22,192 bases of DNA from CAYSRJ01 sp964525675 (GTDB lineage: Bacteria; Spirochaetota; B62-G9; DRHN01), in NCBI GenBank assembly GCA_964525675.1, contig CAZGJW010000040.1, positions 1 to 22,192 of the forward strand. Reading direction: 5' to 3'. The notes under the pieces are model-generated. The model did not search any database. It was not told the DNA's origin and saw nothing but the letters and a program-made list of their open reading frames with translations. A program made the position numbers and the translations under genes. How positions within the stretch are numbered: position 1 is the first letter of the stretch; each line of letters begins with the position of its first letter. This document shows, one piece after another, positions 1 to 6,772 of the stretch.

Positions 1-248
1 TCGCAACCGACACCTACCAGAGAAAACCGACTCCACAGCCTGGCTATTCCCGCAGATGAGAGTGTCAAACCAAGCAGGATAACAACGACTGTCTGACCAT
101 TCCATGCAGCCAAAAGGATGCCTGCCAGTAGAAGGATAAGGCCAAGCCTGCCCAGCAGAAAACAGGTCGGCCGCAATGAGAGACGACCTTTCCCTTCATC
201 ACCGGTCTCTGGTATGGTCGCATCTGCTGTTTCTGTGCTTGTCGGCAT
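1..248 (-). CDS. DUF58-family membrane protein, N-terminal part (runs off the left edge)
   Basis: A minus-strand frame opens with ATG at 248-246 and stays open to base 1, giving about 82 residues with no stop. A GAGGA ribosome site (complement of 257-261) lies 8 bases upstream. The first 30 residues are polar and cytoplasm-like. A hydrophobic stretch at about residues 33-65 could form one or two membrane segments (LGLILLLAGILLAAW, then VVVILLGLTL). It is followed by GIARLWSRFSL, which resembles the start of DUF58 proteins, where such membrane segments precede an Arg-rich loop and a beta-rich domain. DUF58 proteins are often encoded with MoxR ATPases and may act in envelope or complex assembly. 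The family call rests on this short region only. The gene is divergent from the signalling genes to the right and has no visible link to them. Confidence 0.6.
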   Translation of the reverse strand, partial: MPTSTETADATIPETGDEGKGRLSLRPTCFLLGRLGLILLLAGILLAAWNGQTVVVILLGLTLSSAGIARLWSRFSLVGVGC

Positions 249-717
249 TGATTCATTCCTCGCATGCTATACTGAAATGATACCCGGTGTACTCGTCTCT
301 GAGGCTTTTCGCTTCATTTTCTGCTTCTGAGAGCAGATTGTTTAGTCTCGTTGAGAGATATACGTTTCCATTAGAACCAGAGCCCGAAAAGCTTTATCTT
401 CCACTTATAAAAAAGCAATTTTTATTCCATAATCATTATTTAAATCTATTTTTAATTTATTGTAATATAAAGAATTATTCACCATGTTGGAAGACATGAG
501 ATGCCATTTATAGAATATGGGTCTTTATGGCACAATAGGCAATCACTGTCATACTAATAATACTATTTATTGATTGTATGCAGAAAAAGAATAAATCATA
601 CTACCATATTTAAAGGTATTTTAACTATTATCCTAATTACAATTATCTATATTACGATATTGATAATATAGGCGGTTGTTGATGTCTCATGAGAAAATCC
701 CCATTACATTCGAGTAG
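249..717. other. AT-rich intergenic region without a recognisable gene
   Basis: About 470 bases separate the divergent DUF58 gene from the transposon-like element. Short open frames here have no ribosome site, biased composition and no family resemblance. A 6-base inverted repeat (TGCCAT at 502-507, ATGGCA at 527-532) is the only small structure noted. The region presumably holds the promoter of the DUF58 gene, but no convincing -35/-10 pair could be picked on either strand. Confidence 0.5.
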
Positions 718-872
718 TAATTAATGTCTGACCGAAAAGCATGTAAGATTATGTGTTTCAGCGAATTGGACTGCATTTAACAAGGTGAAGATTTGTAAAA
801 ATGAAATATATTTCTGTTGCCATTTTTTCGATATTATAGTATAATTCTATGTATTATAATGAATTAGGATAC

Positions 873-899
873 AAATCACAGGTTAAGGTTTTGTGATTT
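873..899. repeat. Hairpin inside the MITE-like element
   Basis: AAATCACA at 873-880 and TGTGATTT at 892-899 form a perfect 8-base inverted repeat with an 11-base loop. No T-tract follows in a terminator position. It may be a protein-binding site or part of the element's own secondary structure. Confidence 0.4.
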
Positions 900-958
900 T
901 ACTAAATCTTCTTCGGATATGTCTTAGCTGGCAGGGAGCAAAATTCTGTCGGAATTCA

Positions 959-979
959 ACCGAAAAAGGAATTTTCGGT
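959..979. repeat. Subterminal hairpin at the right end of the MITE-like element
   Basis: ACCGAAAA at 959-966 pairs with TTTTCGGT at 972-979 across a 5-base loop. The right arm is also part of the terminal inverted repeat, so ACCGAAAA occurs three times in the element, counting both orientations. The hairpin would fall in the leader of the downstream kinase mRNA if transcription starts inside or left of the element. Confidence 0.5.
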
Positions 980-1032
980 CAGACACTAATTAAGAAATAT
1001 TGGTAGTTATCAATAATGAAAGGGAAAAAACC

Positions 1033-3777
1033 ATGGATGCACTCTGTGAGAAGTTACTGCAGGTAACTAAAGACGGGATTTTTCAATACACCTTTGATAG
1101 AGGTAAGATACTCTATGTTAATAAGGAACTCCTTAGCCTTTTCAATATTGCTTGTAATCCGGATTCATTAAAGGGAAAATCAATAAAAACCGTAATACCG
1201 AATGCAAGCGTATACTCACAGATAAAAAAACAGCTCTCAAAGAAAAAAGAAATCTATGGCTTTGAGTACTACGTTAAAAAACAAAATAATGAAAATAAGT
1301 GGCTGAGCCTGAATGCACATATTATTGATGATCCTTCTCTAAAGGAAAAAACAATAATAGCAATAGTGAAGGATATAACTAAGCAAAAAAAAATAGAGAA
1401 AGAAAATGAACAATTAAAAAACCTATTCCAAAGTGAGAAAAAGGGTCTATTAAAGATCGCAAAGGAGATAGAAGAAGAACTTTCCAAAAGTGAGCAAAAA
1501 TATCGAAGCCTGGTCGAACGAGCAGTCGCAGGAGTAGTAACAATAAATTTGAAAGGAAGGTTCACCTATGTCAATAATGCATTATGTAAAATGATGGGCT
1601 TTTCAAAGGAAGAGTTAATAGGCAACCCCATTATCGATTTAATTCATCCAGATGATAAAAAAAGGTTAATGAAGATATCTTTGGAGGCATTCAAACACCC
1701 AAGGAAGCAAGTTGAACTGGATTTCAGAGGAATCCACAAAAATGGACATGAGCTTTATATGCATTCTGTTCCCACTGCTTATATTTACAAAGGCAAGATA
1801 CTCGGCTTCAATGCCATTATTACAAACATCACAGAACGTAAAAAAGCTGAGGAAGAACTACGAAAAGAAAGAGACAGAGCTCAAAGATATCTCGACATTG
1901 CAGAAGTTATAGTAGTTGCGATTAATACTGAAGGAATAGTTACACTGATAAATAGAAAGGGTTGTGAAGTTTTAGGCTTTAAAGAGGAAGAGATCGTCGG
2001 TAAAAACTGGTTCGATAATTTCATACCTAGAAGATTAGTAGATAAAGTAAAACCTGCTTCTGAGATGCTTTTATCAGGAAAAGTAAAAGCCGCTGAATAT
2101 TTTGAAAATCAAATTCTGAATAAACAGGGAGAAGAAAGGTTAGTCGCATGGCACAACACAATTTTAAGGGATGAAAAAGGAAGCATCATCGGACACCTTA
2201 GCTCAGGAGAGGATATCACAGAGCAGAGAAAAGCGGAAGAAGAAATACGAAAATCAAAAGAGCTTCTTGAAAAATCCTTTGCAAGCCTAGACAGTGCAGT
2301 ATTTATTCTAGACAGTAAAGATGCTCCAACAATAATCGATTGCAATACAGCAGCAACAAAGATTTTTGGTTACGAAAAACATGAAATGATTGGAAGAACG
2401 ACAGCATTTCTTCACGTAAACAAGAATGCACTCCTAGAGCTTCAAGAAAAATTATATGCAACTATAAAAAAACAGGGATATCTCTCGTCCTTCGAATTCG
2501 AGATGAAGAGAAAAAATGAACAGATCTTTTCAACCGAGCATAGTATCTTCCCATTAGCAGACGAAAAAGGTAACCGAACAGGCTGGGTAAGTGTTGTGAA
2601 GGATATATCAGAGCGAAAAAAGGATCAGGACGCTCTTCAAGAAAGCCAAAAGAGATACTACAGCCTCTTCGAATATTCGCCTATTCCTCTCTGGGAGGAG
2701 GACTTCTCAGAGGTTAAAGAATATATCGATAAGTTAAAAAAACGAGGTATTAATGATTTCAGAAGATATCTCGAGAAACATCCAGAAATCGTACGCGAGT
2801 GCACAGCACTGGTAAAGATCCTGGATACGAATAAGGCAACCTTAGATAAATATCATGCGATCAACAAAAAGCATATAATCTCCGACCTGAGAAATATCTT
2901 TACGGATGAGACATATAAAACCTTTATCGAGGAGATTATCGCTGTAGCACAGGGCAAATCGTTCATCCAATTTCAATCTTCAACAAGAACCCTAATAGGT
3001 GATAAGGTTGACAGAATCGTAAGATGGGCTGTGCTGCCGGGATATGAAGACACCTACTCCAGATTGCTTGTTTCAGAGGTAGACATAACAGAACAGGAAA
3101 AGATATTAAAAGAATTGGAAGAGTCGCATGAGCAGCTCAGGACCCTCTCTTCTCACCTTGAGTATGGGAGGGAGGAAGAGCGAAAAAGAATCTCACGTGA
3201 GATTCATGACGAGCTTGGCCAGGCGCTCACAGCCCTCAAGATGGACATCTCGTGGCTCAACAAAAAGATCTATCCCGAACAAAAGACCGTATCAGAAAAA
3301 ATAGAGACCATGTTCAATCTTATAAATGAGACCATACAAAAGGTAAAAAAGATAAGCTCATACCTCAGACCCTCTATTATAGACGACTTCGGCCTACCAG
3401 CAGCGATCGAGTGGGAGGCAGATGAGTTCCAGCAGAGGACGGGCATTTTCTGTGTTATAAATTTTGGGCCGGAAGATATAATTATCGGCACAAATATATC
3501 AATAACATTATATAGAATACTTCAGGAAGCGTTAACAAACATAGCCCGTCATGCAAAGGCAACAAAGGTAAAGATAACTTTAAAAAAAGAAATTGATAAA
3601 TTGATCTTTATCATCCATGACAACGGTACAGGTATCGCAGATGAGAAGATTAATGATCCAAAATCCTTTGGACTGCTCGGAATCAAAGAACGTGTATATC
3701 ACCTCGGCGGCAATGTGAAGATTAACGGAAAACCGGGAAGAGGAACAATGGTAAGGGTAAGTGTGCCTGTTAGCTGA
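1033..3777 (+). CDS. Multi-PAS sensor histidine kinase, NarX/DegS (HisKA_3) type
   Basis: A 914-residue soluble sensor kinase with no membrane segment. In order it has PAS1 (about 5-118), a charged coiled coil (119-155), PAS2 (155-275), PAS3 (277-397), PAS4 (405-535), a divergent PAS5 (540-690), a HisKA_3 dimerisation domain with REIHDELGQ and phospho-acceptor His725, and an HATPase domain (about 815-914) with N-box (ALTNIARHA), G1 (HDNGTG) and G2 (SFGLLGI). Several PAS domains end in the usual DITE/ERKKAEEE linker. The ATG at 1033 is preferred because AAAGGGA lies just upstream. An in-frame TTG at 1000 would add 11 residues but has no ribosome site. The next gene starts 12 bases after the stop and encodes a NarL-type regulator, its likely partner. 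The signal is cytoplasmic and unknown. PAS5 is only loosely like other PAS domains. Confidence 0.93.
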   Translation: MDALCEKLLQVTKDGIFQYTFDRGKILYVNKELLSLFNIACNPDSLKGKSIKTVIPNASVYSQIKKQLSKKKEIYGFEYYVKKQNNENKWLSLNAHIIDDPSLKEKTIIAIVKDITKQKKIEKENEQLKNLFQSEKKGLLKIAKEIEEELSKSEQKYRSLVERAVAGVVTINLKGRFTYVNNALCKMMGFSKEELIGNPIIDLIHPDDKKRLMKISLEAFKHPRKQVELDFRGIHKNGHELYMHSVPTAYIYKGKILGFNAIITNITERKKAEEELRKERDRAQRYLDIAEVIVVAINTEGIVTLINRKGCEVLGFKEEEIVGKNWFDNFIPRRLVDKVKPASEMLLSGKVKAAEYFENQILNKQGEERLVAWHNTILRDEKGSIIGHLSSGEDITEQRKAEEEIRKSKELLEKSFASLDSAVFILDSKDAPTIIDCNTAATKIFGYEKHEMIGRTTAFLHVNKNALLELQEKLYATIKKQGYLSSFEFEMKRKNEQIFSTEHSIFPLADEKGNRTGWVSVVKDISERKKDQDALQESQKRYYSLFEYSPIPLWEEDFSEVKEYIDKLKKRGINDFRRYLEKHPEIVRECTALVKILDTNKATLDKYHAINKKHIISDLRNIFTDETYKTFIEEIIAVAQGKSFIQFQSSTRTLIGDKVDRIVRWAVLPGYEDTYSRLLVSEVDITEQEKILKELEESHEQLRTLSSHLEYGREEERKRISREIHDELGQALTALKMDISWLNKKIYPEQKTVSEKIETMFNLINETIQKVKKISSYLRPSIIDDFGLPAAIEWEADEFQQRTGIFCVINFGPEDIIIGTNISITLYRILQEALTNIARHAKATKVKITLKKEIDKLIFIIHDNGTGIADEKINDPKSFGLLGIKERVYHLGGNVKINGKPGRGTMVRVSVPVS

Positions 3778-3789
3778 TAAGGAGCAGCT

Positions 3790-4422
3790 ATGCCAATAAA
3801 AATAATCATCACTGATGACCATACAATCGTTCGCGAAGGCCTGAAACAGATACTGAACGAAACTCAAGATATAAAGGTTGCAGGTGAAGCCGCTAATGGT
3901 CAGGAGCTACTAAAAATATTAAGAGAAGGCCACTATGACATTGTATTATTAGACATCTCAATGCCTGGATTGAACGGGCTTGACGCACTGAAGCAGATAA
4001 AAAGTATAAAACCTGACCTTCCAGTATTAGTATTGAGCATGCACCCTGCAGAGCAGTATGCTGTTCGAGTCCTGAGAGCTGGAGCTTCGGGTTATCTCAC
4101 AAAAGAGAGCGCATCGGATGAGCTTATAAATGCGATCAGAAAGATCGTCACAGGCAGAAAATATATAAGTCAAACAGTTGCGGAAAAGCTCGCACTCGAG
4201 CTAAATGCGGATAAAGAAAAACCCCTTCACGAAACCCTCTCAGATCGCGAGTATCAGATTCTCGTCCTTATCGCATCAGGAAAAACTTTGACAGAAATTG
4301 CCGGTAATCTCACATTGAGCGTAAAAACAATTAGCACCTACCGCACAAGGATCCTCAAAAAAATGAATATGGACAATAACGCCCAGCTTACATATTATGC
4401 CATTCTGAACGGACTGGTCTAA
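3790..4422 (+). CDS. NarL/FixJ-type response regulator (REC + LuxR HTH)
   Basis: A 210-residue transcription regulator. The receiver domain (1-120) has the acidic pair at Asp9-Asp10, phospho-acceptor Asp55 in VLLDISMPG and the conserved Lys in YLTKES. A LuxR-type helix-turn-helix occupies about 145-210 (LSDREYQILVLIASGKT, then LSVKTISTYRTRI). AAGGAG at 3779-3784 lies 5 bases before the ATG, and the kinase stop is only 12 bases upstream, so the two genes are almost surely co-transcribed and form a cognate pair. The regulator should be phosphorylated by the upstream kinase and bind DNA as a dimer. Its target is not evident. No clear terminator follows. Confidence 0.95.
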   Translation: MPIKIIITDDHTIVREGLKQILNETQDIKVAGEAANGQELLKILREGHYDIVLLDISMPGLNGLDALKQIKSIKPDLPVLVLSMHPAEQYAVRVLRAGASGYLTKESASDELINAIRKIVTGRKYISQTVAEKLALELNADKEKPLHETLSDREYQILVLIASGKTLTEIAGNLTLSVKTISTYRTRILKKMNMDNNAQLTYYAILNGLV

Positions 4423-4603
4423 AGACTTGAGGCAGGAGGCTGTCGGTGCTTAGATCTCAGCCACTAGTATTCAGATGACATCTGCTGAAGGCTTATAACT
4501 GATTGCCCTTGTATTATGAAAAAATTATTGATATTTGTGCAAATTAATATTATTGTAATGTAAAGACTCCTTACCCCTTTACTTCCAACTTAAGGTGATT
4601 TTA

Positions 4604-4831
4604 ATGAATGATCATAAACCTCTTGTCAGCACAATATCAAAAAAAGGTCAAACAACAATACCATCCTCTGTAAGAAAAGTATTAAAAATTAAGCCGGGAG
4701 ATGCTATTAAATATGAAATCGAAGACGATATAGTACGGATTTGTAAAGCTGAAGGTATTGATCTTGAATGGGCAATAGCAATCGAAAGTACTCTCACAGA
4801 ATGGAGTGGTCCCGAAGATGATGATCTGTAA
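4604..4831 (+). CDS. AbrB/SpoVT-type antitoxin of a toxin-antitoxin pair
   Basis: A 75-residue protein with an N-terminal swapped-hairpin AbrB domain (VSTISKKGQTTIPSSVRKVL, then KPGDAIKYEI). Its acidic C-terminus, LTEWSGPEDDDL, resembles the toxin-binding tail of antitoxins paired with PemK-type toxins. The ATG at 4604 has AAGGTG at 4592-4597, six bases upstream; a GTG at 4595 would add three residues but lies within that site. The gene overlaps the toxin start. By analogy with the family, it should bind its own promoter and autoregulate. No palindromic operator was recognised in the AT-rich 4500-4600 stretch. Confidence 0.85.
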   Translation: MNDHKPLVSTISKKGQTTIPSSVRKVLKIKPGDAIKYEIEDDIVRICKAEGIDLEWAIAIESTLTEWSGPEDDDL

Positions 4832-5162
4832 GCAGTTTGATATTGCAGAAGTTCCATTTCCTTTTAGTGATTTACCAAGATCGAAGAGAAGAAAAGCTCT
4901 TGTTATTTCAACTGAAGCATTCAACAAGAATAACCGTAACACAATCTTGATGATGATAACAAGTGCAACAAAAAGTTCCTGGTATAATGATATAAAAATA
5001 AAAAATTGGCAAAAATCTGGATTAAAAAAACCGTGTGTTGCACGTATGAAAATATTTACTCTGGACAGCAGATTAATTATTTCTAGAGCCGGTCATTTAA
5101 CAAATGATGACCTAAAAAACGTATTAAACACTATAAAAGTATCATTGGGATTTGAAATGTAA
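4818..5162 (+). CDS. PemK/MazF-like toxin (probable mRNA endoribonuclease)
   Basis: A protein of about 114 residues. FDIAEVPFPFSDLPRSKRR near the N-terminus matches the start of PemK/MazF toxins (GDI.LVPFPF.D...SKRRPA), followed by ALVIS. The C-terminal IISRAGHLTNDDLKNV resembles the family's final strand and helix. Two adjacent ATGs (4818 and 4821) are possible starts, and GGAGTGG lies upstream. A GTG at 4806 is less likely. The gene overlaps the antitoxin by 14 bases, typical of translational coupling. Family members cleave RNA at specific short sequences and are inhibited by the antitoxin's acidic tail. The pair separates the NarL-type system from the chemosensory genes and looks like an independent insertion. 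Confidence 0.8.
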   Translation: MMICKQFDIAEVPFPFSDLPRSKRRKALVISTEAFNKNNRNTILMMITSATKSSWYNDIKIKNWQKSGLKKPCVARMKIFTLDSRLIISRAGHLTNDDLKNVLNTIKVSLGFEM

Positions 5163-5179
5163 AACAAGACATTCCCCAG

Positions 5180-5225
5180 TTTGTAGGACAAACACCGACA
5201 ATATACAAAGCCAAAATCCTACAAA
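5180..5225. repeat. Inverted repeat after the toxin gene
   Basis: TTTGTAGGA at 5180-5188 and TCCTACAAA at 5217-5225 are perfect 9-base inverted arms separated by 28 bases, starting 17 bases after the toxin stop. The long loop and missing T-tract argue against an intrinsic terminator. An operator or remnant of a mobile-element end is possible. Confidence 0.4.
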
Positions 5226-5278
5226 TAAATCAGACAGAGCCCTACAGAAAAGAACCCCCTAAAGTCTTAAAATAATAA

Positions 5279-5334
5279 TAGGCAAGTTAACTTTCAAACT
5301 TAAAAGGTGCAAACCAACACCTGCCTAATGGTTT
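5279..5334 (+). promoter_or_regulatory. Possible structured RNA with three helices and a pseudoknot
   Basis: TAGGCA (5279-5284) pairs with TGCCTA (5322-5327) as a 6-base closing helix. Inside it AGTT/AACT (5285-5288/5297-5300) and GGTG/CACC (5306-5309/5318-5321) can form two hairpins, giving a three-way junction. The loop of the second hairpin contains AAACCA (5311-5316), which can pair with TGGTTT at 5329-5334 as a pseudoknot. The element lies about 90 bases upstream of the next gene. It matches no riboswitch class I recognise. The helices are short and this could be chance. Confidence 0.3.
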
Positions 5335-5347
5335 TTACCTCTAGAAT

Positions 5348-5377
5348 GTAATTACAAGTAATTGTAACAGTATAGAT
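5348..5377 (+). promoter_or_regulatory. Palindrome cluster and possible -10 box before the CheY-like gene
   Basis: AATTAC-AA-GTAATT (5350-5363) is an inverted repeat with 6-base arms, overlapping the perfect palindrome GTAATTAC (5348-5355). TATAGAT at 5371-5377 resembles a -10 element, 44 bases before the ATG, but no good -35 box sits at the right distance. This is a candidate operator/promoter for the downstream gene run. Confidence 0.3.
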
Positions 5378-5421
5378 AGTCAGCTTTGCATGAAATTCTG
5401 GTACAAAAAACCAGGATCTTA

Positions 5422-5823
5422 ATGGATAAAACCATAATCATGAAAGTATTTATCGTAGATGATTCAGCCATTATCCGTGAACGCCTAAAATCCATGCTCT
5501 TGGAAATTCCTGATGTGAGAATTGCGGGAGAGGCAAAAGCGGCGGACGAAGCAATAAGATCGATTAAAAAATTGAAACCGGATGTAGTGATATTGGATTT
5601 AAGAATGCCCGGTGGAAACGGTATCGATGTGCTTACAAGTATAAAGAAAAATAGTACTCCTCCTGTGATAATAATTCTTACAAACTACCCCTATCCCCAA
5701 TACCGAAAGAAATGTATAGAAGCAGGAGCAGATTACTTCTTTGACAAATCAACTGATTGTGAAAAGGTTTTAAAAGTACTCAAAAAGCTTACCCAGAAAG
5801 GGAACGAAAAAGAAATAAAATGA
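5422..5823 (+). CDS. Single-domain response regulator (CheY-like)
   Basis: A 133-residue receiver with no output domain. The acidic pocket is Asp13-Asp14, the phospho-acceptor is Asp59 in VILDLRMPG, and the conserved Lys is Lys109 in YFFDKS. The ATG at 5422 is chosen because AGGA at 5413-5416 lies 5 bases upstream. A TTG at 5386 would add an untypical N-terminus, and an ATG at 5440 is a second option. It lies 79 bases upstream of cheR on the same strand and may be the first gene of the chemosensory run. It is distinct from the cheY further down and could be a second output, a phosphate sink or an unrelated shuttle. Confidence 0.88.
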   Translation: MDKTIIMKVFIVDDSAIIRERLKSMLLEIPDVRIAGEAKAADEAIRSIKKLKPDVVILDLRMPGGNGIDVLTSIKKNSTPPVIIILTNYPYPQYRKKCIEAGADYFFDKSTDCEKVLKVLKKLTQKGNEKEIK

Positions 5824-5902
5824 ATGAGGTGTAAATATTTTCTCATAGCAAAATTATATAAGCTTAAAAATTCGAACAAAATCATCCCTGTTTGTAAAGC
5901 TT

Positions 5903-6715
5903 ATGGAAAACGAGCGGGAATTTCAATTTCTTCTGGATAAGATAAAGAGAAACAGAAATCTCGATTTCAGGGAATATCGGACTGCAGTTCTTGAAAGGAG
6001 AATACAGTACAGGATGCATCTTGCAGGATGCGGCTCATATTGGGATTATGTGCTGCTTTTAAACAGAGACCCGGGGGAGTATGACAGGCTGATAGAATTA
6101 TTGACTATAAAGGTAAGCGAATTTTTTCGCGATCCGACTGTTTTTGATATTATTGGCAGCAAAATTATACCTGATATTGTGGAGCAAAAACAAAATCGGG
6201 GATTGAAAAGAATTCATGCCTGGTCCTGCGGGTCTGCTTTTGGCCAGGAAGCATATAGCATGGCAATACTATTCTGCGAAGCCATTGGGAGAAGATTGGA
6301 TTGTTTCGACATTAAAATCCTTGCAACGGATATCGATAAAAGCTCTCTGGAAAAAGCACAGTGGGCCTCATATGACAGAGAGGCTTTAAAAAAGGTAAAA
6401 CCACACATTTTGTTCAAGTATTTCACCCGTTTTCAGGATAATTATATTGTCAATGACATTGTAAGAGACCTGGTCAGGTTCAGGCATCATGATCTGATAT
6501 TGGACGGACAGAAGTTCAACACAGACCTGGTTCTTTGCAGAAATCTGCTTATCTACTTCGAGAAAGCACTGCAGGAGAAAGCCCTCCGCAATCTGTATAA
6601 TGCAATGAATGTCGGCGGGTTTCTCATTCTCGGCAAAACAGAGACCATTCCATCAAATATAACAGATCTTTTTCATGTAGTTGATTTAAAGGAGAGAGTG
6701 TACATGAAAAGATGA
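5903..6715 (+). CDS. cheR: CheR, chemoreceptor glutamate methyltransferase
   Basis: A 270-residue S-adenosylmethionine-dependent methyltransferase that methylates receptor glutamates during adaptation. It has the N-terminal helical CheR domain (1-75), the hallmark TIKVSEFFRDP, a SAM-binding loop AWSCGSAFGQEAYS that departs from the usual WSAGCSTGEEPYS, the acidic ATDID strand end, and LVLCRNLLIYF near the active site. Length is close to the family norm. The ATG at 5903 gives the expected N-terminus, but no strong ribosome site precedes it, so translation may be weak. It lies directly upstream of the receptor it probably modifies. That receptor ends without a CheR-tethering pentapeptide, so CheR should act without a tether. 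Confidence 0.93.
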   Translation: MENEREFQFLLDKIKRNRNLDFREYRTAVLERRIQYRMHLAGCGSYWDYVLLLNRDPGEYDRLIELLTIKVSEFFRDPTVFDIIGSKIIPDIVEQKQNRGLKRIHAWSCGSAFGQEAYSMAILFCEAIGRRLDCFDIKILATDIDKSSLEKAQWASYDREALKKVKPHILFKYFTRFQDNYIVNDIVRDLVRFRHHDLILDGQKFNTDLVLCRNLLIYFEKALQEKALRNLYNAMNVGGFLILGKTETIPSNITDLFHVVDLKERVYMKR

Positions 6716-6721
6716 GTCAAC

Positions 6722-6750
6722 AGTGTACGGCTGGCTTTCAGCCATACACT
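6722..6750 (+). repeat. Intercistronic hairpin between cheR and the receptor gene
   Basis: AGTGTA (6722-6727) pairs with TACACT (6745-6750), and GGCTG (6729-6733) with CAGCC (6739-6743), with one C/A mismatch and a 5-base loop. It starts 7 bases after the cheR stop and ends 9 bases before the receptor's AAGGAGG. There is no T-tract, so it is more likely an mRNA stability or processing element than a terminator. Confidence 0.55.
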
Positions 6751-6772
6751 TATGGGAACAAGGAGGCAGAAG

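Larger units (their letters stand above)
718..993. mobile_element. Probable MITE-like element with terminal inverted repeats
   Basis: TGTCTGACCGAAAA at 725-738 is repeated as its exact reverse complement, TTTTCGGTCAGACA, at 972-985. The heptamer TAATTAA abuts the left repeat at 718-724. It recurs in direct orientation at 987-993, one base beyond the right repeat, as expected of a target-site duplication. The roughly 260-base interior is AT-rich and has no open frame of useful length, so the element could move only with a transposase supplied elsewhere. Its ends read TG...CA, as in several DDE transposon families, but the family was not identified. It ends 40 bases before the ATG of the next gene and so probably contributes to that gene's leader or promoter. 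Confidence 0.65.

Noticed and set aside
65..330. Short open frames 65-265 (minus) and 118-330 (plus).
   Set aside because: They overlap the DUF58-like frame (1-248, minus), which has a ribosome site, a membrane segment and a family motif; the others lack all of these.
528..540. TGGCAC followed by GGC, resembling a sigma-54 promoter.
   Set aside because: The spacing between the GG and GC elements is 8 bases rather than 10, and no TTGC is present.
456..4566. Similar TTATTGTAAT(A/G)TAAAG strings near 456 and 4550.
   Set aside because: They are low-complexity AT-rich matches with no shared context; a regulatory role cannot be supported.
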